From Arachis hypogaea (lineage: Eukaryota; Streptophyta; Magnoliopsida; Fabales; Fabaceae): a DNA stretch of 64,000 nucleotides. The notes beneath the pieces were generated by a model that made no database searches, was not told where the DNA came from, and saw nothing but the letters and a program-made list of their open reading frames with translations. Shown piece after piece: positions 44,933-56,131 of this stretch; position 1 is the stretch's first letter, and each line of letters opens with the position of its first letter. The translations under genes were made by a program, and so were the position numbers. The DNA is taken from positions 106,966,276 through 107,030,275 of the forward strand of contig NC_092048.1 in the NCBI RefSeq assembly GCF_003086295.3. Reading direction: 5' to 3'.

Positions 44933-45204
44933 ATGTCTGCCTCCCAGAAGAAAGGAAAAGGCAAGGCTACTGGCAAGCGCAAGAGAGGAGATTCCTCCCA
45001 GTCCATCATTGCCCTCATGCATGATTCCTCATGGCGTGAGAAGAACTTTACACAGCAGGAAAAAGCTGACCAGCTGCTCCCTGCAACTGATCCAATAAAA
45101 TTTGCAAACCGGTACTGTAAGCTGAAGTACCCGGCTTTTGCAAACTCCAGGAATCTATACCTGAAGAGAACTCTGAAGATTCCAGAAGCACTCCAGCAGT
45201 ACAC
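44933..45204 (+). pseudogene. ORF2 of array G, N-terminal part (interrupted by element D)
   Basis: The start codon follows TTTTTCAG. The N-terminus is MSASQKKGKGKATGKRKRG, as basic as in A. The next 70 residues match A closely (SWREKNFTQQEKADQLLPATD). It is cut at 45204 by element D, whose TSD TACAC is at 45200-45204 and 57673-57677. Reading resumes in frame at 57678. Confidence 0.8.
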
Positions 45205-46744
45205 TGGTGCACGAATTGTGAATCACACTTTTCACAACGCGTACCACTAACCAGCAAGTGCACTGGGTCGTCCAAGTAATACCTTACGTGAGTAAGGGTC
45301 GAATCCCACGGAGATTGTTGGTTTAAAGCAATCTATGGTTATCTTGTAAATCTTAGTCAGGAAGTCAATTATGTTTATCAATTGAATTGTGAGTAACCAG
45401 TAGAGCATAAATTAAAAGTTACTTATTGTGCAGTAATGGAGAATATGTTGGAGTTTTGGAGATGCTTTGTCTTCTGAATCTCTGCTTTCCTCTGTCTTCT
45501 TGTTCACGCACGCACGTCCCCCTATGGCAAGCTGTGTGTTGGTGGATCACCGTTGTCAATGGCTACCTTCCATCCTTCCAGTGAAAACTACGCTCACGTG
45601 CTCTGTCACAGCACAGCTAATCACCGGTTGGTTCTCGATCCGGTTGGAATAGGATTTGCTATCCTTTTGCATCTGTCACTAACGCCCAGCCTTCAGGAGT
45701 TTGAAGCTCATCACAGTCATTCAATCCTTGAATCCTACTCGGAATACCACAGACAAGGTTTAGACTTTCCGGATTCTCATGAATGCTGCCATCAGTTCTA
45801 GCTTATACCACGGAGATTCTGATTAAAGAATCTAAGAGATACTCATTTAATCGGATATAGAACGGAGGTGGTTGTCAGGCACACGTTCATGGTTTGAGGA
45901 AGGTGATGAGTGTCACAGCTCATCACCTCCATCACAGTTAGGCGCGAATGAACATCTTAGATAGGAACAAGCGTGTTTGAATGGAAAACAGAAATACTTG
46001 CATTAATTCATCGAGACACAGCAGAGCTCCTCACCCCAACAATGGAGTTTAGAGACTCATGCCGTCAGAGAATACAAAGTTTAGATCTGAAATGTCATGA
46101 GATACAAAATAAGTCTCTAAAAGTTGTTTAAATACTAAACTAGTAGCCTAGGGTTACAAAATATGAGTGGACTATGATGGATGATGCAGAGGTCCACTTC
46201 TGGGGCCCACTTGGTGTGTGCTGGGTCTGAGATTTGAGTGAGTCACGTGCAGAGGCCATTTGTGGAGTTGAACGCCAGTTTTTATGCCAGTTTGGGCGTT
46301 CAACTCCAGTTTTTGATCCTTTTCTGGCGCTGGACGCCAGAATTGGGCAGAGAACTGGCGTTGAACGCCAGTTTACGTCATCTATCCTTGTGCAAAGTAT
46401 GGACTATTATATATTTCTGGAAAGCCCTGGATGTCTACTTTCCAATGCAATTGGAAGCATGCCATTTCGAGTTCTGTAGCTCCAGAAAATCCAATTTGAG
46501 TGCAGGGAGGTCAGAATCCAACAACATTAGCAGTCCTTTTTCAGCCTGAATCAGATTTTTGCTCAGCTCCTTCAATTTCAGCCAGAAAAATACCTGAAAT
46601 TACAGAAAAACACACAACTCATAGTAAAGTCCAGAAATATGAATTTTTCCTAAAAACTACTAGAAATAGACTAAAAACTAACTAAAACATACTCTAAACT
46701 ATATGAAATTATCCCCAAAAAGCGTATAAAATATCCGCTCATCA
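45205..46744 (-). repeat. 3' LTR of element D
   Basis: 1540 bp. On the minus strand it runs TGATGAGCGGATATT to TTCGTGCACCA. It carries an AACGCCAG palindromic block at 46260-46380. The short ORFs over 45467-46685 are not genes: they recur in the other LTR only because the LTRs are identical. Confidence 0.93.
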
Positions 46745-47808
46745 CAACACCAAACTTAAACTGTTGCTTGTCCTCAAGCAACTAGACAAATAAAATAGAA
46801 GACTAATAGGTTGAGAAGCAATAATATCTCAGAGTTTTTGATTGAAGCTCAGATTCTAATTAGATGAGCGGGACTAGTAGCTTTTTGCTTCTGAACAGTT
46901 TTGGCATCTCACTTTATCCATTGAAGCTCAGAGTGATTGGCATCTATAGGAACTCAGAATTCAGATAGTGTTATTGATTCTCTTAGTTCAGTGTGATGAT
47001 TCTTGAACACAGCTTCTTTATGAGTCTTGGCCGTGGCCCTAAGCACTTTGTTTTCCAGTATTACTACCGGATACATAAATACCACAGACACATAACTGGG
47101 TGAACCTTTTCAGATTGTGACTCAGCTTTGTTAAAGTCCCCAATTAGAGGTGTCCAGAGTTCTTTAGCACACTCTTCTTTTTGCTTTGGACCTTGACTTT
47201 AACCGCTCAGTCTCAAGTTTTCACTTGACACCTGCACGCCACAAGCACATGGTTAGGGACAGCTTGGTTTAGCCGCTTAGACCAGGATTTCAGTCCTTTA
47301 GGCCCTCCTATCCACTGATGCTCAAAGCCTTGGGATCCTTTTTAATTGCCCTTGCCTTTTGGTTTTAAGGGTTATTGGCTTTTTCTGCTTGCTTTTTTTT
47401 TTTTCTGCAAGCTTTGTTCTTTGCTGCTTTTTCTTGCTTCAAGAATCATTTTTATGATTTTTCAGATTATCAATAACATGTCTCATGTTCATTATTCTTT
47501 CAAGAGCCAACATATTTAACAGTCTTAAACAACAAATTCAAAAGACATATGCACTGTTCAAGCATTTATTCAGAAGACAGAAAGCATTGCCACCACATTT
47601 AACCAATTAGAATTTGTTTTATTTAAACTCGAAATTTTATTGCTTCTTATTCAAAAGATCTACTATTTTATTCATGTTTAATGATGATGAGAAAAATAAA
47701 CTATAGCTTAATTGGAGATAAAATTAAAATAGATACTAATTACTACTATATGACTTCTAAGGTACTTTTATAAGGACACTGTCACAGAGTTAAGGCAGAA
47801 ATTGGAAA
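46745..47808 (-). other. PPT region and 3' UTR of element D
   Basis: Next to the LTR the minus strand reads AAGTTTGGTGTTG after GAGGACAAGCAAC, as in C. The rest is AT-rich, noncoding and colinear with 32113-33240 of C. Confidence 0.75.
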
Positions 47809-48939
47809 TTAACAACCTTTATTCTGGGGTATGGGGGTTCCTCTGATCCTTGGGAGGCTTGGTATCACAGAAGATTTTTGGCGCTTCAGTTCCCTTAAGT
47901 AACGTCCCTGCTCCTCTTGTTCTTTAAGCATATGGGTCAGCATTTGACTGTGTTCCTTCTGTTGTTTTATTATTTGCTCCATAGCTTCCTGTATCTTGGG
48001 GACAGACGTCTCAAGATATTCCCAATATTCCGCTTGAGGAATCTCTGGGAGGAATTCCTGTGCTCTCTTCTTGATATGTTCCTCCTGTGCTTGTTGTCTC
48101 TCCATTGATGCTTTGGTGATTGACTTTTCAATTAGGATATATTCAGTTATTCCCATCTTGACTCCAGCGTCCTTGCAGAGCAGAGAAATCACGCTTGGAT
48201 AAGCCAACCTGGCCTCTCTTGAATTTTTGTTAGCAATCTTATAGAGCTCTGTTGAAATCAGCTGATGAACCTCCACTTCCTTTCCCATCATGATGCAATG
48301 AATCATCACTGCTCTTTTAACTGTGACTTCAGAACGGTTGCTGGTGGGCAACAGAGAACGCCCAATGAAGTCCAGCCATCCTCTGGCAACTGGTTTGAGA
48401 TCCTCCCTCTTGAGTTGATTTGGGACGCCCTTTGTGTTGGTGGTCCACCTGGCTCCAGGGATACAGATGTCCTCTAGAATCTTATCCAGGCCAATGTCTG
48501 CTCTCATCATCCTCCTGTTGAAGGAGTCTGGATCATCCTTTAGCTGAGGTAGCTTTAGTATCTCTCTGATCTTATCAGGGGTGGTATGAACAATTTTTCC
48601 CCTGACCATGGTCCGAAATTCGTAGCAGGCAGTTCCAGATAGTCTTTGCTTGTCAGTCTGCCACATATTAGCATAGAACTCCTGGACCATGTTCCTTCCT
48701 ACTTTCGTTTCAGGATTAGCTAGGACTTCCCAGTTCCTGATTCGAATTTGCTCCTGGATCTCCGGATATTCGTCTTCTTTCAGATCGAATCTAACTTCCG
48801 GGATCACTGATCTCAGACCCATTACTTTAAGATAATGGTCTGAATGTTCTTTAGATAAGAACTTCCCTTGATTCCAAAGTGGTTTTGGAATGCTCTCTTT
48901 CTTGCCTCTTGGAGTGTATTGTTTCCCTTTGAGAGCCAT
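47809..48939 (-). CDS. ORF3 of element D, intact, 'putative plant transposon protein' domain
   Basis: 376 residues from the ATG at 48939. A longer frame opens at 49074, but the position matches the C homologue only from 48939, and the extra residues are hydrophobic and unrelated to C. The basic N-terminus is MALKGKQYTPRGKK. Domain motifs in order are RIRNWEVL, MVQEFYANMW, FRTMVRGKIVHTTPDKIREIL, KREDLKPVARGWLDFI, PTSNRSEVTVKRAVMIHCIMMG. The C-terminal 100 residues are Gln/Glu-rich and probably coiled coil (MEQIIKQQKEHSQMLTHML). If the 49074 start were used, a hydrophobic leader LLLSLSFLFFCLR would be added, which could mimic a signal peptide. Function is unknown. Confidence 0.85.
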   Translation of the reverse strand: MALKGKQYTPRGKKESIPKPLWNQGKFLSKEHSDHYLKVMGLRSVIPEVRFDLKEDEYPEIQEQIRIRNWEVLANPETKVGRNMVQEFYANMWQTDKQRLSGTACYEFRTMVRGKIVHTTPDKIREILKLPQLKDDPDSFNRRMMRADIGLDKILEDICIPGARWTTNTKGVPNQLKREDLKPVARGWLDFIGRSLLPTSNRSEVTVKRAVMIHCIMMGKEVEVHQLISTELYKIANKNSREARLAYPSVISLLCKDAGVKMGITEYILIEKSITKASMERQQAQEEHIKKRAQEFLPEIPQAEYWEYLETSVPKIQEAMEQIIKQQKEHSQMLTHMLKEQEEQGRYLRELKRQKSSVIPSLPRIRGTPIPQNKGC

Positions 48940-49595
48940 AATCTTAGTAGTGATCTCGGATAAACACACCAAACTTAGAGGTTTGCTTGTCCTCAAGCAA
49001 AAGAAAAGAAAGGAGAGGGATAGAAGGAGATTGAGGTGCACTTTTTGATGGAGGAGGGGGGAGGCCGAACCCAATTTAAAGGGGTGGGGGGTGGATTTTC
49101 GAAAAATTGGAAGAGATAAGATAAAAAGATTGAGTTGAAAAAGATAAGATAGAAGATATAGTTTGATTTTGAAAAGATAGGATAGATTTTTGAAAAAGAT
49201 AAATCGGGGTTTTTGAAAAAGATAATATGAAAAAGATATTGAAAAGATTTTAGAGTGAAAAAGATAAGATAGAAGATATAGTTTGATTTTGAAAAGATAG
49301 GATAGATTTTTGAAAAAGATAAATCTGGGTTTTTGAAAAGATAATATGAAAAAGATATTGAAAAGATTTTAGAGTGAAAAAGATAGATTTGTTTTTGGAA
49401 AAGATTTGAAAAGAGTTGGATTGATTTTGCAAAGAGGGTGTGTGCTTATGAATTAAGATACATTTGATATTTTGAGGGTAGGATTTTTAGAAATCAGGGT
49501 TCTTGACATGTTTATGTAAATAAAATCATGTATTAAATCATAAAATTATAAATTAGAATGGAAATACGTGTGGGATTACTGGATTTGGCTCCTCC
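48940..49595 (-). promoter_or_regulatory. Leader and possible promoter of ORF3 (element D)
   Basis: The minus strand has a TTTAAATT box (+ strand 49073-49080) about 135 bases before the ORF3 ATG, then CT-rich sequence and a copy of the pre-LTR motif (CTCTAAGTTTGGTGTG, 48966-48981). Further upstream (49110-49435) is a GAAAAAGATA-rich block with a nearly perfect 110-120 base tandem duplication (49137-49250 and 49255-49372). Confidence 0.5.
49137..49372. repeat. Tandem duplication of ~118 bp
   Basis: Two adjacent copies of a GAAAAAGATAAGATAGAAGAT-type block (each about 118 bases) differ at only a few positions, upstream of ORF3 of D. Confidence 0.85.
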
Positions 49596-49599
49596 CTGT

Positions 49600-49825
49600 C
49601 CTCCTGGCGTTTGAACGCCCAAACACTGCCTGTTTTGGGCGTTCAGCGCCCAAATGCTGATCTCCTGGGCGTTCAGCGCCCAGTTGCTGCCATTCCTGGC
49701 GTTCAACGCCCAGTGGGTGGCCATTTCTGGCGTTGAACGCCCAAATGCTGCCATTACTGGCGTTCAGCGCCCAGTGGATGCCCATTTTGGGCGCTGAACG
49801 CCCAAAATGCCCCTTTACTGGCGTT
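49600..49825. repeat. GGGCGTTCAGCGCCCA palindromic minisatellite in the D spacer
   Basis: About eight palindromic units (GGGCGTTCAGCGCCCA, CTGGCGTTGAACGCCCA) with 10-15 base spacers reading TGCTGCCATT and similar. It lies between the hairpin and ORF3, as in C. Confidence 0.92.
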
Positions 49826-49963
49826 TTCTTGCTATTGAGCTCTTTTACTCTGTTTTGTGTGCCGAGGTCTTCTGTAAATGATTATTTACCTTGTTGTCAA
49901 TGAACTCTATATAAAAATAAAGATAGAAATAGGGCAAAATGCTTAGAGGATTGTTGCCCCATG

Positions 49964-49981
49964 GCTGGGTTGCCTCCCAGC
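49964..49981 (-). promoter_or_regulatory. Conserved post-pol hairpin, element D
   Basis: The minus strand reads GCTGGGAGGCAACCCAGC, a 6-bp stem with the loop AGGCAA, directly after AAGAAGCGCTT and about 45 bases beyond the pol stop. Confidence 0.8.
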
Positions 49982-50022
49982 AAGCGCTTCTTTATTGTCT
50001 TTAGCTGGACCTTGCTGAGCTT

Positions 50023-53000
50023 TTAATCTAGCTTCAGCCTTGAGCATTCTTGCTCAGTGTTGCCTTCAAGATAATGCTTGATTCTCTGTCCATTGACAAT
50101 GAACTTCTTATCAGAATCAATATCTTGAAGCTCCACATAACCATATGGTGACACACTTGTAATCACGTATGGTCCCCTCCACCGGGATTTCAGTTTCCCG
50201 GGGAATAGCCTGAGTCTAGAGTTAAACAACAGGACTTTTTGTCCTGGTTCAAAGATTCTAGATGACAGCTTTCTGTCATGCCATTTTTTTTATTTTTCTT
50301 TATAAAGCTTGGCATTTTCGAAAGCTGTGAATCTGAATTCCTCTAGCTCATTTAGCTGGAGCAATCGTTTTTCTCCTGCTAATTTGGCATCTAAGTTTAG
50401 GAATCTGGTTGCCCAGTAGGCCTTATGTTCCAGTTCCACGGGCAAGTGGCATGCCTTACCATACACGAGTTGGTATGGAGAGGTCCCTATAGGGGTCTTG
50501 AATGCTGTTCTGTAAGCCCACAGAGCATCATCCAAGCTCCTTGCCCAATCCTTTCTACGGGTATTTACTGTCCGTTCCAGGATTCTCTTTAATTCTCTGT
50601 TAGAGACTTCAGCTTGCCCGTTGGTTTGTGGATGATATGGAGTGGCCACTTTGTGGCGAATTCCATACCGAACCATGGCAGAGTAAAGCTGTTTATTGCA
50701 GAAGTGAGTGCCCCCATCGCTGATTAACACTCTAGGGACACCAAACCTGCTAAAGATATGTTTCTGGAGGAATTTCAGCACTGTTTTAGTATCATTGGAG
50801 GGTGTGGTGATAGCCTCAACCCATTTTGATACATAGTCAACTGCCACCAGAATATAAGTGTTTGAGTATGATGGTGGGAAAGGTCCCATGAAGTCAATTC
50901 CCCATACATCAAACATCTCTATTTCCAAGATCCCTTGTTGAGGCATGGCGTAACCATGAGGCAGGTTACCAGCTCTTTGGCAACTGTCACAATTACGTAC
51001 AAACTCTCGGGAATCTTTATAGAGTGTGGGCCAATAGAAGCCACATTGGAGGACCTTGGTGGCTGTTCGCTCACCTCCGAAATGGCCTCCATATTGAGAT
51101 CCGTGGCAATGCCATAGGATTCTCTGTGCTTCCTCTCTGGGGACACACCTACGGATAATTCCGTCTGCACATCTCTTAAAGAGATAGGGTTCATCCCACA
51201 AGTAGTACTTTGCATCAGTAACTAATTTCTTCTTTTGTATTCTATTGTACTCCTTGGGTATGAACCTTGCAGCTTTATAGTTTGCAATATCGGCAAACCA
51301 TGGTGCTTCCTGAATGGCAAATAGATGCTCATCAGGGAACGTCTCAGAGATCTCAAGAAAGGGGAGGGACGTCCCTTCCACTGGCTCTATCCGGGACAGA
51401 TGATCAGCCACTTGGTTCTCTGTTCCTTTTCTGTCTCTTATTTCTATATCAAACTCTTGCAGAAGCAATACCCATCTGATGAGCCTGGGTTTTGAATCCT
51501 GCTTTGTGAGTAGATATTTAAGAGCAGCATGGTCAGTATACACAATCACTTTTGATCCTACTAAGTATGATCTGAACTTGTCAATGGCGTAAACCACTGC
51601 AAGTAGTTCTTTTTCTGTGGTTGTGTAATTTTTCTGGGCATCATTTAGAACGCGACTGGCATAATAAATGACATGCAGAAGCTTGTCATGCCTCTGTCCC
51701 AATACTGCACCAATGGCATGATCACTGGCATCACACATTAACTCAAATGGCAATGTCCAGTCTGGTGCAGAAATGACTGGTGCTGTGACCAGCTTAGCTT
51801 TCATTGTTTCAAACGCCTGCAGGCATGCTGTGTCAAACACAAATGGCGTGTCAGCAGCTAGCAGATTGCTTAGAGGTTTTGCGATTTTTGAAAAATCCTT
51901 TATAAACCTCCTATAGAATCCTGCATGCTCCAGAAAGCTTCTGATTGCCTTAACATTGGCAGGTGGTGGTAATTTTTAAATTACCTCTATTTTTGCTTGA
52001 TCCACCTCTATTCCCTTGTTTGAGATTTTATGCCCAAGAACAATTCCTTCAGTCACCATGAAGTGACACTTTTCCCAGTTTAAAACTAGGTTGGTTTCTT
52101 GGCATCTTTTCAGAACAAGTTTCAGGTGATCAAGACAGGAGCTGAATGAGTCTCCATATACTGAGAAGTCATCCATGAAGACTTCCAGAAATTTTTCCAC
52201 CATATCAGAGAAAATAGAGAGCATGCATCTCTGGAAGGTTGCAGGTGCATTGCATAGCCCAAAGGGCATCCTTCTATAAGCAAACACTCCGGATGGACAT
52301 GTGAATGCTGTTTTCTCTTGATCCTGGGGATCTACTGCAATCTGGTTATAGCCTGAGTAGCCATCCAAAAAGCAGTAATAATCATGACCTGCTAGTCTCT
52401 CTAGCATCTGGTCTATGAATGGTAAAGGAAAATGATCCTTTCTGGTGGCTGTATTGAGCCTTCTGTAGTCAATACACATGCGCCACCCTGTAACTGTTCT
52501 TGTAGGAACCAGTTCATTTTTTTCATTATGAATCACTGTCATGCCTCCCTTTTTTGGGACGACTTGAACAGGGCTCACCCAGGGGCTATCAGAAATGGGA
52601 TAAATAATCCCAGCCTCTAGTAATTTGGTGACCTCTTTCTGCACCACTTCCTTCATGGCTGGATTTAGCCGCCTCTGTGGTTGAACCACTGGTTTGGCAT
52701 TATCCTCCAGTAGGATTTTGTGCGTGCATCTAGCTGGGCTTATGCCCTTAAGGTCACCTATGGACCACCCAAGAGCTGTCTTATGTGTCCTTAGCACTTG
52801 AATAAGTGCTTCCTCTTCCTGTGAATTTAAAGCAGAGCTTATGATCACTGAAAAGGTGTCACCTTCTCCTAGAAATGCATATTTCAAGGATGGTGGCAGT
52901 GGCTTGAGCTCTGGTTTAGGAGGTTTTTCCTCTTTCAGCAGAAAGTTCAGAGGCTCTTTCATGTCCCCTGAATCCTCCAAATCAGGCTGAACATCTTTAA

Positions 53001-55104
53001 AGATGTCTTCCAACTCTGATTCGAGACTCTCAGCCATGTTGATCTCTTCTACCAAAGAGTCAATAAGGTCAACTTTCATGCAGTCTGTTGATGTGTCTGG
53101 ATGCTGCATGGCTTTGACAGCGTTCAACTTGAACTCTTCATCGTTGACTCTCAGTGTTATTTCCCCCTGTTGGACGTCAATGAGGGATCGTCCAGTTGCT
53201 AGGAAGGGTCTTCCTAGAATGAGAGTGGCACTCTTGTGCTCCTCCATTTCCAGCACAACAAAGTCAGTGGGAAAGGCGAATGGCCCAACTCTGACAATCA
53301 TGTCATCAATCACGCCTGATGGGTATTTAGTGGAACCATCAGCAAGTTGGAGACATATTCGGGTTGGTTTAACTTCTTCAGTTAAGCTAAGCTTCCTGAT
53401 AGTGGATGCAGGTATTAGGTTGATGCTTGCCCCAAGATCGCATAAGGCTGTCTTGGTGCAATCACCTTCTAATATGCATGGTATCAGAAAACTCCCAGGG
53501 TCTTTAAGCTTTTCAGGAAAGCTTTTCAGAATGACTGCACTGCATTCTTCAGTGAGGAGAACTCTTTCTGTTTCTCTCCACTCCTTTTTATGACTCAAGA
53601 TCTCTTTCATGAACTTGGCATAAGAAGGTATTTGCTCAAGTGCCTCTGCAAAAGGAATCTTTATTTCAAGAGTCCTTAGATAATCTGCAAAGCGAGCAAA
53701 TTGCTTATCCTGCTCCTCTTTCCGGAGTTTTTGAGGATAAGGTATCTTGGCTTTATATTCCTCAACCTTAGTGGTTAAAGAAGCCTTTTTAGAGGGGTTG
53801 TTATCAGCACTTGTGTGTGTCTGATCCCTCACTGGCAATTGAGTACCAGAGTCAGAAGCTGGAGTGACGTTAGACGCCAACTCACTGTCTGTTCCTGGCG
53901 CCTGAACGCCAGAAATGTGCCCATTTTGGGCGTTCAACGCTGGATTATGCCCCCTTTGGGCGTTCAACGCCAGATTCTTGCCCATTTCTGGCGTTGAACG
54001 CCAATCCTGCCTTGTTTCTGGCGCTGAACGCCAGTTTTGGGCATGGTCTGGGCGTTCAGCGCCAGCCTTCCACCCATTTTCTGGCGTTTTAGTGCCAGAA
54101 TTATTTTTCCCTGGGCTCTTACTGTCCTCAGGGGAATCTTTGGTGGGTCGCTCATTTCTTGAATTTTTGATGCCTTGAGGTGGGGTATTTAATGTTTTCC
54201 CGCTTCTTAATTGAACTGCTTGGCATTCTTCTGCTATTTGCTTTGATAGCTGCTGCTTTGTTTGCTTAAACTGTTCGTCCATATGTATATTAGCTATCCT
54301 TGTCTCCTGTAACCTGTCTTTGAATTCAGCTAGCTGTTTTGTTAGAAAATCTAATTGCTGATTGAATTCAGCAGCTTGTTTTACAGTACTGAATTCAGCA
54401 GTTACTGTTTTAACCTCTTCATTCATGGAAGGGTTGCTGCTTAGATACAGATGCTGATTCCTGGCAACTGTATCAATGAGCTCTTGAGCTTCTTCAATTG
54501 TCTTTCTCATATGGATAGATCCACCAGCTGAGTAATCTAAAGACATCTGAGCTCCTTCTGCAAGCCCATAGTAGAAGATGTCTAACTGAACCCACTCTGA
54601 AAACATTTCAGAGGGGCATTTTCGTAACATCTCTCTGTATCTCTCCCAGGCATCATAAAGAGATTCATTATCTCCTTGTTTAAAGCCTTGGATGTCCAGC
54701 CTTAGCTGTGTCATCCTTTTTGGAGGGAAATATTGATTCAGGAATTTTTCTGTCAGCTGTTTCCATGTTCTTATGCTGGCCTTAGGTTGGTTATTTAACC
54801 ACCTCTTGGCTTGATATTTTACAGCAAATGGAAACAGTAATAGTCTGTAGACATCCTGATCTATTTCCTTATCATGTACTGTGTCAGCAATTTGTAAAAA
54901 TTGTGCCAGAAACTCTGTAGGTTCTTCCTGTGGAAGACCGGAATACTGGCAACTTTGCTGCACCATGATAATGAGCTGAGGATTCAACTCAAAGCTACTG
55001 ACTCCAATGGAGGGTATGCAGATGCTACTTCCATATGAAGTAGTAGAGGGGTTAGAATATGACCCCAGAGTCCTCCTGGACTGTTCATTTCCACTTATGT
55101 CCAT
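50023..55104 (-). pseudogene. gag-pol: gag-pol polyprotein of element D, two nonsense codons
   Basis: One frame of 1694 codons from the ATG at 55104 to the stop at 50023, broken only by TAA at 51976-51978 and 50290-50292. Gag (Retrotrans_gag) is at residues 85-220. A translated palindromic minisatellite is at about 345-405. Protease has D556 in DLGAS. Reverse transcriptase spans about 810-1040, with D914 in FLDGYSG and FMDD at 976-979. RNase H lies at about 1108-1240, with CDAS and YTDH motifs. Integrase has an HHCC zinc site ([10 protein letters not shown] ... CDSCQ) and a D-58-D-35-E catalytic core (residues 316, 375 and 411 counted from 51840). The tail contains RLFPGKLKSRWRGPY (GPF/Y type module). 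No CCHC knuckle or chromodomain is seen. It would supply all replication enzymes in cytoplasmic particles and the nucleus. Confidence 0.93.
53875..54100. repeat. AACGCCAG palindromic minisatellite inside the gag-pol frame of D
   Basis: Eight or so palindromic units of the LTR and spacer type (GGGCGTTCAACGCCAG and variants) occur within the coding frame. They are translated as repeats of ALNAQ(N/R)GH and WRS(A/T)PE between gag and protease. No stop is introduced. Confidence 0.92.
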
Positions 55105-56108
55105 GATGGATCTATGGATATAACTTGGACTGGTTTACCTTTTTATTTATTTTATTTTATAAGAAGTAAATACTTAAATAAAATAAAATAACTAAAAAGA
55201 ATTTGAATTTTGAAAATATTTTTTTTTTGGTTTATTAAAAAAAAGAAATTAATTAGTTAATAAAAAAAAGAAATTTTTGAAAAAGAGGGAAGATATTTTC
55301 GAAAATTAGAGAGAGGGAGAGTTAGTTAGGTAGTTTTGAAAAAGTTAAGAAACAAACAAAAGTTAGTTAGTTAGTTGAAACAAATTTTGAAAAGATAAGA
55401 AGTTAGGAAGTTAGAAGAGATATTTTGAAAAGATATTTTTTTTTGAATTTAGTGAGGAGAGAGAAAAACAATAAGATAGTACAAGATTTAAAATTTTTAG
55501 ATCTAATGCTCCTTGTTTTCGAAAAATTTGGAGGGAAAACACCAAGGAACACCAAACTTAAAAATTTTAAGATCAAGACACAAGGAAACTCAAGAACACT
55601 TTAAAGACTCACAAGAACATGAAGGAAGAACACCAAACTTAAAATTTTTAGAAAACCAAACCAAAATTTTCGAAAATCAAAGGGGAATCAACAAGAAAAC
55701 ACCAAACGTAAAGTTTGGCACAAGATTTAATAGAAAAAATATTTTTGAAAAAGAAGGTTTTGAAAAGAGTATAAAAGATTCTAACCCAATTACCAAGAAC
55801 ACAGATTAACGCTCTAGCCAAATGAGTTATGGGACCTTCAAAGATTTTAAGAAAGATTATTTTTGAAAACACCAAACTTAAAGTTTGGCACAGGATTTAA
55901 TAGAAAAATTATTTTTGAAAAAGGTTTTAAAAAAATATGATAGCCAATTATCATGAACATAAACACCACGTTCTAAATAACTGAGCTATAAGTTTAAAGT
56001 ATTTTAACAAGGGATAAATAATAAAAGACTCTAAACCAAAAAAAAAAAGAAAGATTTTTCCTAATCTAAGCAACAAAATAATCCGTCAGTTGTTCAAACA
56101 CGAACAAT
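55105..56108 (-). other. Leader of element D
   Basis: A/T-rich. On the minus strand it has a TAGATCTAAAAATTTTAA motif, TTGTTTTTCTCTCTCC and AAAATATCTTTTC in the same order as in C and the first H unit. AAGTTTGGTGTT copies (+ strand ACACCAAACTT) recur at about 55548, 55630 and 55870. No gene is seen. Confidence 0.65.
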
Positions 56109-56125
56109 CCCCGGCAACGGCGCCA
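56109..56125 (-). promoter_or_regulatory. Primer-binding site, tRNA-Asp type (element D)
   Basis: The minus strand reads TGGCGCCGTTGCCGGGG, a perfect complement, six bases from the LTR end. Confidence 0.93.
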
Positions 56126-56131
56126 AAAACT

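Noticed and set aside
46234..46685. Small ORFs in the D LTR, repeated at 57162-57477
   Set aside because: They are translations of the palindromic repeat and LTR sequence. Conservation comes from the LTR pair being nearly identical.
48940..49074. Hydrophobic N-terminal extension of ORF3 in D as an env-like signal peptide
   Set aside because: The C homologue has no such extension, the region contains the TATA-like box and CT-rich leader, and no transmembrane anchor exists further on. The 48939 start is preferred, though not proven.
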